Positions 46,601 through 54,000 of a DNA stretch of 58,638 nucleotides are shown piece by piece. Origin of the DNA: Halopseudomonas aestusnigri (GTDB lineage Bacteria > Pseudomonadota > Gammaproteobacteria > Pseudomonadales > Pseudomonadaceae); contig NZ_NBYK01000014.1 of NCBI RefSeq assembly GCF_002197985.1, positions 25,008 through 83,645 on the forward strand, given 5' to 3'. Within the stretch, counting starts at the first letter, position 1, and every line of letters starts with the position of its first letter. The position numbers were made by a program, and so were the translations under genes. A model generated the notes under the pieces. It had not been told where the DNA came from, made no database searches, and saw nothing but the letters and a program-made list of their open reading frames with translations.

Positions 46601-47080
46601 CCAGTCGGCGCGATAAACCTGATACTGGTCAAACAGATCGGCCAGCCGCACCGCCAGTTGGTAACGCTTACGGCAATCATGGTCATCGGCGAGAAAACGT
46701 TTGAGTGGGGCAAAATCGGGCTGATCCTGCAGCGCAGGCAACAAGCGCATCAGCCGCCAGGTCAGCGGCTGCTTGTCGAGCGGCGATTGCTCGGGCACGC
46801 TGTCGCGCCCCAAAACGCCGCGGTAACTGTCCCAGAGAAAGCGCGCCGGCAATTGCACATCCAGCGCCGCCGCAATGCCGCAGCCCCCCTGAGCAGGGTC
46901 GGCTGCCAGCGCCATCTGCAGCCACTGGGCAATGCCGTTGCTCTGCACCAGGATGACTTCGTTTTCCAGCGGCGCCAGCGGGTGCGCCCGCATCCAGTCC
47001 ACCGCCAGCTCGCGCAGGGTCTCCAGGCGGTTGCCGTGGATGATCATCAAACCGGGGGCGAGGCCGTTGGCGTCCTGCAT
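43598..47080 (-). CDS. recC: Exodeoxyribonuclease V gamma chain, RecC
   Basis: This 1160-residue non-catalytic subunit scans for Chi and holds the RecBCD complex together. It is recognised by the N-terminal IIHGNRLETLRELAVDWMRAHPLAPLENEVILVQSNGIAQWLQMALA, QLPARFLWDSYRGVLG and VCTLMPMRAIPFKRICLLGMNDGDYPR. The helicase motifs are degenerate as in all RecC proteins. AAGGAG lies six bases before the ATG. It is first in the operon. Very long ORFs opposite it have no family features. Confidence 0.95.
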   Translation of the reverse strand: MQDANGLAPGLMIIHGNRLETLRELAVDWMRAHPLAPLENEVILVQSNGIAQWLQMALAADPAQGGCGIAAALDVQLPARFLWDSYRGVLGRDSVPEQSPLDKQPLTWRLMRLLPALQDQPDFAPLKRFLADDHDCRKRYQLAVRLADLFDQYQVYRADWLNDWAAGRDHIGLARTGARPLDDEERWQPALWRAVLADVGAERLSDSRAGIHPRFVQHLLDCDSRPASLPRRVIVFGISSLPAQTLEALAVIGRFSQVLLCVLNPCEYHWGDIVADQDLLRHEYRRQQRRPGTPLQLDENTLHQHAHPLLAAWGKQGRDYINLLDQHDERASYEARFANIAGGRVDLFEAPAGNTLLQQLQQDILQLRPLAESREQWPAVDTAGDQSIRFHLAHSPQREVEVLHDQLLAAFAADPDLKPRDIIVMVPDVNLYAPHIQAVFGQHSGDDPRAIPFTLADQGQRGQEPLLIALEHLLRLPDSRLPVSEVLDLLDVPALRSRFGLSEADLPTLQRWIEGAGIRWGLDHQRRAALGLPDGLEANSWRFGLRRMLLGYASGGAEAWQQIEPYDEIGGLDAALIGPLSGLLDALDRHETQLASATVPSEWGERLRQLLDDFFIAESDRDQLLLAQLHEGLADWLELCDGVALDVALPLNVVAEAWLDGVGQSQLSQRFLAGAVNVCTLMPMRAIPFKRICLLGMNDGDYPRAQPPLDFDLMGRDYRPGDRSRREDDRYLLLEALLSARDALHISWVGRSIRDNSERPPSVMIGQLRDHLVAGWHTADGADLLHALTVEHPLQPFSRAYFIADSALFSYAREWRQLHDSRASDDADQPLAPVTLEAPIELLALQRFLRNPVEHFFAARLKVWLQEQHSTSEDDEPFALDGLQRHQLSQWLLEQVQQADLQDDWQALLLEQASRLQQRGSLPLAGFGELTLAQLVEPLGGQLERFREQLLLWDQPLEYPLPLQASARTAEASIEVVSWLAGVRRCAQLDGLMRVQLVTGKLLGKKDVPRWRKLLSELCQHVLAAASGHRLTTCLISADASIQLLPLEQVRAERIVNDWLLGYLQGLKRPLPVAVETAFAWLTEGKDEKRLGAARLCYEGNDFSRGEVDGSPALQRSYPDFASLQANDEFIGWAQALYQPLAQAIEDEWLMITPAGEGAA

Positions 47081-47151
47081 GGAAGCTCCTTATAGGTGAG
47101 GAGACCGCAGTCTATCACCGCACTGCGACAGGCGCGGTCGCAGCTGCTCGT

Positions 47152-48501
47152 CTAAACCTGGCTGCCGAGAAAGCGCCGCTCCCACGGCGTAATTTCATCC
47201 ATAAAGCTCTGCAGCTCCATGCGCTTGCTGGCCAGGAAGCCGTCAACAAACTCGGCGCCGAACAGCTCACGCGCCAGCGTGCTGCGATCCAGCCGCAGGA
47301 TGGCGTCGTGCAACGTGCCGGGCAGGGTCAGCTCGTCCGGCGCCTCGAACTCGCCTTGCGCCGGAGCAGATGGCTCGCACTGGTTGTCGATGCCATACAG
47401 TCCCGCAGCCAGTGAGGCTGCCACGCTCAGATAGGGGTTGGCGTCGGCGCCGGGCAGCCGGTTTTCGACACGGCGCGCTTCCGGGCCGCTGGCCGGAATG
47501 CGCAGGCCGGCAGAGCGGTTGTCGTGCGACCAGCACAGGTTGTTCGGCGATGCGTACGCGTGGCAGAAACGCTGGTAGGAGTTGATGTAGGGCGCCATCA
47601 GCAACGTCAGCTCGCCCATGCACTGCTGCAGGCCACCAATGAAGTGCCCAAAATGCGCCGTGGCCTCGCCGGTCGCCGCATCGGTAAAGATATTGTTGCC
47701 GCTCCCCTGCTCCACCACGCTCTGGTGAATGTGCATCGAGCAGCCGGGCACCCGCGCCAGCGGCTTGGCCATGCACACGGCAATCAGCCCGTGCTTGAGC
47801 GCGACTTCATGCAGCGCGTGCTTGAACAGGAAGGTCTGATCGGCAATCAGCAGCGGATCACCATGGACAAAATTGATCTCGTACTGACTGACGCCCATCT
47901 CGTGCATAAAGGTATCGCGAGGAATACCCAGCGCGGCCATGGTGTCGGCCAGCTCGTCAAAGAACGGCTTGAGGCCGTTGCTGGTGCTGACACTGAACGC
48001 GCCGTAACCGGCTTCGCGGCGGCCATCCAGCCCCACCGGCGGCTGGAACGGCTGGGTGTCGTCACGGTTGGGCTCGAACAGGAAGAATTCCAGCTCGGTC
48101 GCCACCACCGGCGCCCAGCCACGTTCGGCATAACGCTCAACAATCCGACTCAGCAGAGCGCGGGTCGACAGGCCGGAAAGCTGACCATCCAGCTCCACCG
48201 CTTCACAGATCGCCAGTGCACGAGGGCGCTCGATCCACGGCAGCACATGCACCTGATCCCGCAGCGGGCGCAACACCAGATCGCCATCGTCGCTGCCGTA
48301 ATACTGCGCATCCGGATAGCCGCCCATCACGCACTGCAGCAGCACGCCGCGCGCCAGCTGCAAGCGCCGATCCGCCAGAAAGCCCTCGCCGGTCATTACC
48401 TTGCCACGGGGAATACCGTTTAGATCCGGGGTGACACACTCGACGTCGCCAACGCCGGCAAGGCGTTCGGCAAGGGAACCAAGGGATGCGGGGACGTTCA
48501 T
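47152..48501 (-). CDS. Glutamine synthetase-family, gamma-glutamylpolyamine synthetase-like (PuuA/PauA)
   Basis: This 449-residue enzyme is a glutamine synthetase homologue of the gamma-glutamylpolyamine synthetase group, which attaches glutamate to putrescine or other polyamines before oxidation. Conserved features are DLNGIPRGKVM, ATELEFFLFEP, HEMGVSQYEINFVHGDPL, GCSMHIHQSV, NRSAGLRIPASGPEARRVENRLPGADANPYL. The beta-grasp N-domain and catalytic barrel are complete. It lies just after the carboxynorspermidine genes but is separated from them by a terminator, so it is a separate transcript. A true ammonia-assimilating role is unlikely, but the exact amine is not determined. Confidence 0.85.
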   Translation of the reverse strand: MNVPASLGSLAERLAGVGDVECVTPDLNGIPRGKVMTGEGFLADRRLQLARGVLLQCVMGGYPDAQYYGSDDGDLVLRPLRDQVHVLPWIERPRALAICEAVELDGQLSGLSTRALLSRIVERYAERGWAPVVATELEFFLFEPNRDDTQPFQPPVGLDGRREAGYGAFSVSTSNGLKPFFDELADTMAALGIPRDTFMHEMGVSQYEINFVHGDPLLIADQTFLFKHALHEVALKHGLIAVCMAKPLARVPGCSMHIHQSVVEQGSGNNIFTDAATGEATAHFGHFIGGLQQCMGELTLLMAPYINSYQRFCHAYASPNNLCWSHDNRSAGLRIPASGPEARRVENRLPGADANPYLSVAASLAAGLYGIDNQCEPSAPAQGEFEAPDELTLPGTLHDAILRLDRSTLARELFGAEFVDGFLASKRMELQSFMDEITPWERRFLGSQV

Positions 48502-48609
48502 GCAGCACTACCTGTGTTTGATCTAGCCAACATGGCGATGCCGGATCATACCCCATCCGAGCCGCCACCACTCAAGCGCCCACGCGCGCCATGCCGGCCC
48601 TGAATGCAA

Positions 48610-48635
48610 AAAGGCCAGCGCATGCGCTGGCCTTT
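48610..48635. terminator. Bidirectional terminator after the carboxynorspermidine genes
   Basis: A perfect 26-bp palindrome, AAAGGCCAGCG-CATG-CGCTGGCCTTT, lies 20 bases past the minus-strand synthase stop. The A-rich and T-rich arms give U tracts in both directions. It separates the polyamine biosynthesis operon from the following glutamine synthetase-like gene. Confidence 0.88.
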
Positions 48636-48655
48636 CCTGGTCTTTCCGGTGCGGA

Positions 48656-49894
48656 TCAGAAGCTCAGAGCGCGATCGCCCTGCTCATCCTTGATCCGGGT
48701 AGGCAGGCCCATTTCGTTCAGCAGATTGATGAACGGCTTGGGGTCCAGCTCTTCGACGTTGACCATCTTGCCCGCATCCCAGGCGCCCTGGGCGATCAGG
48801 ATGGCTGCGGCAACCGGCGGCACACCGGCAGTGTAGGAAATACCCTGGCTGCCGACTTCGGCGTAGGCTTCGGCGTGATCGGCTACGTTGTAGATGAACA
48901 CTTCCTTATCCTTGCCGTCCTTCTTGCCCTTGACCACGTCACCGATGCAGGTCTTGCCGGCATAATCGGGTGCCAGTGACGATGGATCGGGCAGCACGGC
49001 CTTGACCACTTTCAGCGGAATCACTTCCAGGCCTTCAGCAGTGGTGACCGGCTGTTCGGACAGCAGACCGAGGTTCTTCAGCACGGTGAACACATTGATG
49101 TAGTGCTCGCCAAAGCCCATCCAGAAACGCACGTTCGGCACGCCCAGATTCTGCGACAGCGAGTGCACTTCATCATGGCCGGTCATGTAGCTGGTCTGCG
49201 AGCCGACAACCGGCAGGTCATCGGTACGCTTGACCTCGAACATCTTGTTGCTGGTCCACTGGCTGTTCTGCCAGGACCACACCTGCCCGGTGAACTCACG
49301 GAAGTTGATTTCCGGGTCGAAGTTGGTCGCGAAGTACTTGCCATGACTACCGGCGTTGATGTCGATGATGTCGATTTCCTCGACATCATCGAAGTACTCG
49401 TTGACCGCAACCGCAGCGTAGGCGTTAACCACGCCCGGGTCGAAGCCGACCCCCAGGATCGCGGTGATGCCCTTCTCGGCGCACAGTTCCTTGCGCTTCC
49501 ACTCGTAGTTGGCGTACCACGGCGGGGTTTCACAGATCTTGTCCGGCTCTTCGTGAATGGCGGTATCCAGGTAGGCAGCACCGGTCTCGATGCAGGCCTG
49601 CAGGACCGACATATTGATGAAAGCCGATCCGACATTGATCACCAGTTGCGACTGTGTCTTGTCAATCAACGCCTTGGTGGCCTCGATATCGAGGGCATTC
49701 AGGGCATGGGCTTGCAATTCACCGGCAACCTTGAGGCTGCCCTTGTCCTTCACGCTGTCGACGATGGCCTGACACTTCTCGGCGGTACGCGACGCGATAT
49801 GGATGTTACCCAGCACGTCATTGTGCTGGGCGCATTTGTGTGCGACCACCTGGGCCACACCACCGGCACCAATAATCAGAACGTTTTTCTTCAT
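48656..49894 (-). CDS. Carboxynorspermidine synthase (saccharopine dehydrogenase family)
   Basis: This 412-residue NADPH enzyme condenses aspartate semialdehyde with a diamine (putrescine or diaminopropane) to give carboxyspermidine or carboxynorspermidine. The N-terminal Rossmann motif is VLIIGAGGVAQVVAHKCAQ, followed by NIHIASRTAEKCQAIVD and NVGSAFINMSVLQACIETGAAYLDTA. The partner decarboxylase gene lies 47 bases upstream on the same strand, which excludes a lysine-type saccharopine dehydrogenase. Many databases call this Lys1. Together the two genes make spermidine or norspermidine without S-adenosylmethionine. Confidence 0.9.
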   Translation of the reverse strand: MKKNVLIIGAGGVAQVVAHKCAQHNDVLGNIHIASRTAEKCQAIVDSVKDKGSLKVAGELQAHALNALDIEATKALIDKTQSQLVINVGSAFINMSVLQACIETGAAYLDTAIHEEPDKICETPPWYANYEWKRKELCAEKGITAILGVGFDPGVVNAYAAVAVNEYFDDVEEIDIIDINAGSHGKYFATNFDPEINFREFTGQVWSWQNSQWTSNKMFEVKRTDDLPVVGSQTSYMTGHDEVHSLSQNLGVPNVRFWMGFGEHYINVFTVLKNLGLLSEQPVTTAEGLEVIPLKVVKAVLPDPSSLAPDYAGKTCIGDVVKGKKDGKDKEVFIYNVADHAEAYAEVGSQGISYTAGVPPVAAAILIAQGAWDAGKMVNVEELDPKPFINLLNEMGLPTRIKDEQGDRALSF

Positions 49895-49941
49895 TTCTTT
49901 TCCTCGAAACGCCTCCTTGGAAAGGCTGGGTAGGTTATGCC

Positions 49942-51048
49942 TCAGGAGAGGCTGTCCAGGTAATCCTGGAATCCGAACTCGCGCACCAGTTTCACCGAGC
50001 CATCAAGCTCCCTGATTGCAATGGCGGGCATGTTGACGCCGTTGAACCAGTTCTTCTTGACCATGGTGTAACCGGCCGCATCAATAAAGGACAGGCGATC
50101 GCCGATCTTCAGCTCGCTGTCAAAATTGAATTCGCCGAAGATGTCGCCAGCCAGACACGACTTGCCACACACCATATACTGGTGCGGGCCATCGCAGGGC
50201 TCCATCTTGGCCTCCTGACGGTAGATCAGCAGATCGAGCATATGCGCTTCGATCGAACTGTCGACCACGGCCAGCTGCTTGCCGTTGTAGAGGGTGTCGA
50301 GCACAGTCACTTCGAGGGAAGTGCTCAAGGTAATGGCGGCCTCGCCGGGCTCCAGGTAAACCTGAACGCCGTAGCGCTCGGAGAATGCCTTGAGGCGGGC
50401 ACAGAAACGATCCAGCGGGTAACCCTCGCCGGTAAAGTGGATACCGCCGCCCAGACTGACCCAGCTCACCTGCTCAAGCAGGTGGCCGAAACGCTCTTCG
50501 ATCTGTCCGAGCATCTGGTCGAACAGTTCAAAGTCGCTGTTCTCACAGTTGTTGTGAATCATGAAGCCGGAAATCAGCGGCAGCACCGCCTCGATCTTGG
50601 CGGCGTCCCACTCGCCCAGGCGGCTGAACGGACGGGCCGGATCAGCAATCAGGAAGTCCGAGCTGCTGACCCCGGGGTTCAGGCGCAAGCCGCGAACCTT
50701 GTCGGCCGAGGCCTCGCTGAAGCGGGTCAGCTGACTGATGGAGTTGAAGATGATCTTGTCCGAATGGGCCAGGACTTCGTCGATCTCGTCATCGGCATAG
50801 GCCACGCTGTAGGCATGCGTCTCCCCCGGGAACTTGAGCTTGCCAAGTTTCACTTCATTCAGGGAGGAAGAGGTAGTGCCATCCATGTACTGACTCATAA
50901 AGTCGAACACGGACCAGGTAGCAAAGCATTTCAGTGCGAGCAGCGCCTTGGCGCCGGAGTGCTCACGCACATAGGCGATCTTCTCCATGTTGCGTTCGAG
51001 CTTGCTCTTGTCGATGAGATAGTACGGCGTCTTGATCAATTCGTTCAT
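49942..51048 (-). CDS. nspC: Carboxynorspermidine decarboxylase
   Basis: This 368-residue PLP enzyme of the alanine racemase/ornithine decarboxylase fold removes CO2 from carboxyspermidine or carboxynorspermidine. The PLP lysine is K40 in ALLALKCF; other motifs are TSSSLNEVKLGKL, LRLNPGVSSSDF, NNCENSDFELFDQMLG and WVSLGGGIHFTGEGYPLD, with CGKSCLAGDIFGEF near the C-terminus for the catalytic Cys region. GGAGG lies five bases before the ATG. It is first in the operon with the synthase. The long leader has a TATAAT box and a 12-bp palindrome. Confidence 0.92.
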   Translation of the reverse strand: MNELIKTPYYLIDKSKLERNMEKIAYVREHSGAKALLALKCFATWSVFDFMSQYMDGTTSSSLNEVKLGKLKFPGETHAYSVAYADDEIDEVLAHSDKIIFNSISQLTRFSEASADKVRGLRLNPGVSSSDFLIADPARPFSRLGEWDAAKIEAVLPLISGFMIHNNCENSDFELFDQMLGQIEERFGHLLEQVSWVSLGGGIHFTGEGYPLDRFCARLKAFSERYGVQVYLEPGEAAITLSTSLEVTVLDTLYNGKQLAVVDSSIEAHMLDLLIYRQEAKMEPCDGPHQYMVCGKSCLAGDIFGEFNFDSELKIGDRLSFIDAAGYTMVKKNWFNGVNMPAIAIRELDGSVKLVREFGFQDYLDSLS

Positions 51049-51066
51049 ACCCTCCAGCTGTCAGAA

Positions 51067-51078
51067 CCCGGTACCGGG
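51067..51078 (-). promoter_or_regulatory. Palindrome in the nspC leader
   Basis: CCCGGTACCGGG is a perfect 12-bp palindrome between the nspC start codon (19 bases away) and a perfect minus-strand -10 hexamer (TATAAT, plus-strand ATTATA at 51095-51100). It could be an operator or a small RNA hairpin in the 5' leader. I find no good -35 hexamer at 17 bases. Confidence 0.4.
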
Positions 51079-51327
51079 CGAGTAAAAGCGCGAAATTATA
51101 AATTAACGCGCCAACAGTCGATAGGAAAAATCACCCCCTCAAGCCTAGCCGCCGATTACTGCAGTTTCACTTCAACACAACAAAACATGCAAAAAAAGCA
51201 TCGATTTTAAAATAAAAATGCATTGGCCATATATTCGCAGTAACTCCTATAGTGTCTGCATGCCGGCGTCGCCGGTTACCAACAACAACTGCGCCGCATG
51301 TACGGCGACGACACACGGAGACACCCC

Positions 51328-53292
51328 ATGCGCTCACGCACTGTCATCCTCGGTCTTGGAGCCCTTGCCGCCGGTATCAGCCTGGTGGTCAGCGCAGCCC
51401 CCAACCCGGCGACCGAACTCACCGCCGCCAGCAACCATGCGATCCTGGAGCAACTTCCCTTTGCCGACCAGCAGGCCTTCGCCGACGCTCAGCGCGGATT
51501 CATCGCCCAGCTACCTGATGGAAAAGTCCTCAACGCCGACGGCTCAGTTGCCTGGGACATGAGCGAGTATGCGTTCCTGAACAACGAGAGCGCACCCGAT
51601 ACCGTTAACCCCAGCCTCTGGCGTCAGGCTCGACTGAACGCCATTCACGGCCTGTTCAAGGTAACCGACGGCATGTATCAGATTCGCGGTATGGATCTGG
51701 CCAACATGACCATCATCGAAGGTGACACCGGTCTGATCATCATCGATCCGCTGCTGTCTCCCTCCACTGCCAGGGCTGGCCTGGAACTGTACTACCAGAA
51801 CCGCCCGCAAAAGCCGGTTGTTGCTGTGCTCTACACCCATAACCACGTTGACCACTGGGGCGGCGTAAAGGGCGTGACCAGCAATGAAGATGTGGCATCC
51901 GGCAAAACGCGTGTCTATGCGCCGGCCGGCTTTATGGAGCACGCGGTCTCCGAGAACGTGATTGCCGGGCCAGCGATGAGCCGCCGTGCCATTTACCAGT
52001 TCGGCGCCATGCTGCCGCCGGGCGAACGCGGCCATGTGGATACGGGCCTGGGCAAGGCGCTGTCGAAGGGTGATCGCTCCCTGATTGCACCAACCAATAC
52101 CGTGCCGGATAACGGTAACCTGACCATCGATGGTGTAGAGATCGAGTTTCAGATGGCCCACGGCACCGAAGCAGAATCGGAAATGATGATGTACTTCCCT
52201 GCGTTCAAGGTCCTGAACACCGCGGAAATCACCAGCCAGCACATGCACAACGTGTACACCATTCGCGGCGCTGCCGTGCGTGACGCCAGCGCATGGGCCC
52301 ACTACATCGATCTGGCGCTGGAGCGCTTCGGTGATCGCGCCGACATCGTGGTGGGACAGCACCATTGGCCAATCTGGACCCAAGAGGATGCCAAGCGCTT
52401 CCTGTCGGTACAGCGGGACATGTACAAGTACCTGCACGATCAGTCCGTACGCATGATCAACAAGGGCTACCTGCCGGGCGATATCGCCGAGCAGCTGAAA
52501 CTGCCAGCCAGCCTTGACCAGCAATGGTACGCCCGCGGCTACTACGGCACCCTGCGCCACAACGCCAAGGCCATTTACCAGCGCTACATGGGCTGGTACG
52601 ACGCCAACCCGGCCAACCTGAACCCGCTGCCACCGGTACAGAACGCCGCCAAAACCATCGAATACATGGGCGGCGCCGACAAGGTGATCGAGCAGGCGCG
52701 CAAGGATTACGACAACGGCGAGTATCGCTGGGTCGCCAGCGTAATGAATCAGGTGGTGTTTGCCGACCCGAGCAATCAGGCCGCCCGCGAGCTGGGTGCC
52801 AATGCACTGGAGCAACTCGGTTATCAGGCCGAAGCCGGCACCTGGCGCGGAGCTTACCTGATGGGCGCTCAGGAACTGCGTAACGGCACGCTACCGCCAA
52901 CCGTGGGTTCGCTGTCACCGGACGTACTGCAGGCGCTGGACACCGGCATGTTCTTCGACCTGATGGGGGTACGACTGGATGCCGCCAAGGCTGAGGGCAA
53001 GCATCTGGTAATCAACTGGCAGCTGACAGACACCAACGAGAACTACCGTCTGAACCTGGAGCACTCGACGCTGACCTATCGCGCCGATACTCAGGATGAC
53101 AACGCCCAGGCAACGGTCAGCATGAACCGCGACACGCTGGACCAGATCCTGCTGCGCCGCACCACCTTCCCGGACGCGGTCAAGGCTGGGCTAATCAAAA
53201 TCAGCGGCGAACCCAATGCGTTCTTCGGCTTGCTGCAAATGCTGGAAGTACCCTCCGGTGACTTCCCGATCGTGACTCCGGTCAGTAACTGA
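51328..53292 (+). CDS. Secreted alkyl/aryl sulfatase, SdsA1-like metallo-beta-lactamase fold
   Basis: This 654-residue hydrolase belongs to the group III alkylsulfatases that cleave primary or secondary alkyl sulfate esters such as SDS. A signal peptide of about 23 residues precedes the metallo-beta-lactamase domain with T170-H-N-H-V-D-H176, the family metal motif. Further ligands are likely Glu in GTEAESEMMM and NTAEITSQH, and His in VGQHHWPIW. The C-terminal part has the dimerisation region and the SCP2-like domain of SdsA1. Length and order agree with SdsA1. GGAG lies before the start. It is followed by a terminator and convergent with a TetR gene. Confidence 0.92.
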   Translation: MRSRTVILGLGALAAGISLVVSAAPNPATELTAASNHAILEQLPFADQQAFADAQRGFIAQLPDGKVLNADGSVAWDMSEYAFLNNESAPDTVNPSLWRQARLNAIHGLFKVTDGMYQIRGMDLANMTIIEGDTGLIIIDPLLSPSTARAGLELYYQNRPQKPVVAVLYTHNHVDHWGGVKGVTSNEDVASGKTRVYAPAGFMEHAVSENVIAGPAMSRRAIYQFGAMLPPGERGHVDTGLGKALSKGDRSLIAPTNTVPDNGNLTIDGVEIEFQMAHGTEAESEMMMYFPAFKVLNTAEITSQHMHNVYTIRGAAVRDASAWAHYIDLALERFGDRADIVVGQHHWPIWTQEDAKRFLSVQRDMYKYLHDQSVRMINKGYLPGDIAEQLKLPASLDQQWYARGYYGTLRHNAKAIYQRYMGWYDANPANLNPLPPVQNAAKTIEYMGGADKVIEQARKDYDNGEYRWVASVMNQVVFADPSNQAARELGANALEQLGYQAEAGTWRGAYLMGAQELRNGTLPPTVGSLSPDVLQALDTGMFFDLMGVRLDAAKAEGKHLVINWQLTDTNENYRLNLEHSTLTYRADTQDDNAQATVSMNRDTLDQILLRRTTFPDAVKAGLIKISGEPNAFFGLLQMLEVPSGDFPIVTPVSN

Positions 53293-53299
53293 CCTTTTT

Positions 53300-53329
53300 A
53301 GCCCCGTTCGTACCTTGGCGGACGGGGCT
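53300..53329 (+). terminator. Rho-independent terminator after the alkylsulfatase
   Basis: AGCCCCGT (53300-53307) pairs with ACGGGGCT (53322-53329), with further inner pairing, and is followed by a CTTTTT run. It ends the sulfatase transcript just before the convergent TetR gene. The T run at 53295-53299 would serve the opposite strand weakly. Confidence 0.85.
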
Positions 53330-53337
53330 CTTTTTCT

Positions 53338-53949
53338 TCAGGACTGCTGCAGCGAACGCAGCAACCGCTCGGCAAAAAATCCCCGCTGTTCATTCAGGTC
53401 AAACAAGCCCGGTGCAAACAACCAGGTCTGGGTCACGCCCATCAACTGGGTGTAAATCATCAACGCCAATTGCCCCGCCGTCTGACCTTGCGGAATCTGG
53501 CCCTGCGCCTGTGCGGCGCAAACCAGCGCTTCCAGCGTTTCTATCATGCTCTGGGTCAGCCGCCGCTCACGCTCAAGCGTTGTCAGCATCGCCTCGGTCA
53601 GCTCGGTCTTGTTGAGCAGAATCTCGAAGGACTGGCGAAACCAGGCGTCCTCGACCAGCAGCGCAAACCAGCTGCGGACAAAACCGTCGATTCGCTCCAG
53701 CGGAGACAAACCAGCGCTGCGCGCCTGCGCTACCAACTGCTCGAGAGGTTCCTGCGAATAGGCCAGTACCGCCTCGAACAGGTCGTCCTTGTTCTTGAAG
53801 TGCCAGTAGATGGGGCCACGACTGAAACCGGCTTCGGTGCCGATCATGGCCAGCGTGGTGTTGGAGTAGCCGTTGCGGCTAAATAATGTCAGCGCCGCCT
53901 CTATGATTTTCAGACGGGTTTTTTCCGCGTCTTCTTTGGTTCTGCGCAT
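53338..53949 (-). CDS. TetR/AcrR-type transcriptional regulator
   Basis: This 203-residue regulator resembles AcrR/TtgR by its N-terminus: RRTKEDAEKTRLKIIEAALTLFSRNGYSNTTLAMIGTEAGFSRGPIYWHFKNKDDLF. The C-terminal domain is the all-helical TetR_C ACR-type. Such proteins often control efflux pumps, but none is adjacent. It follows a binding-protein gene by 51 bases on the same strand with a strong hairpin between, so it might be expressed weakly from that operon. It could regulate the glnT-binding protein unit; the operator before glnT is a candidate site. Confidence 0.87.
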   Translation of the reverse strand: MRRTKEDAEKTRLKIIEAALTLFSRNGYSNTTLAMIGTEAGFSRGPIYWHFKNKDDLFEAVLAYSQEPLEQLVAQARSAGLSPLERIDGFVRSWFALLVEDAWFRQSFEILLNKTELTEAMLTTLERERRLTQSMIETLEALVCAAQAQGQIPQGQTAGQLALMIYTQLMGVTQTWLFAPGLFDLNEQRGFFAERLLRSLQQS

Positions 53950-53964
53950 GGGTGTTCCAGCAGG

Positions 53965-53990
53965 TGCAGCGGGAGCTTGCTCCCGCTGCA
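53965..53990. repeat. REP-like palindrome
   Basis: TGCAGCGGGAGC-TT-GCTCCCGCTGCA is a perfect 12-bp inverted repeat with the GGGAGCTTGCTCCCGC core seen in REP elements of some pseudomonads. Only one copy is present in this window. It sits between two same-strand genes and may also stop or trim the upstream transcript. Confidence 0.55.
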
Positions 53991-54000
53991 GTCAGACTCC

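Noticed and set aside
43664..47095. Very long open reading frame (1143 codons) on the plus strand opposite recC
   Set aside because: It is antisense to a clearly identified recC, rich in Gln/Arg/His from GC-biased complement codons, and shows no domain motif. The same holds for the 690-codon frame opposite recB (41049-43121).
48656..49894. Reading the gene as lysine-type saccharopine dehydrogenase
   Set aside because: The adjacent carboxynorspermidine decarboxylase makes carboxynorspermidine synthase the better reading, and the family is often misnamed.
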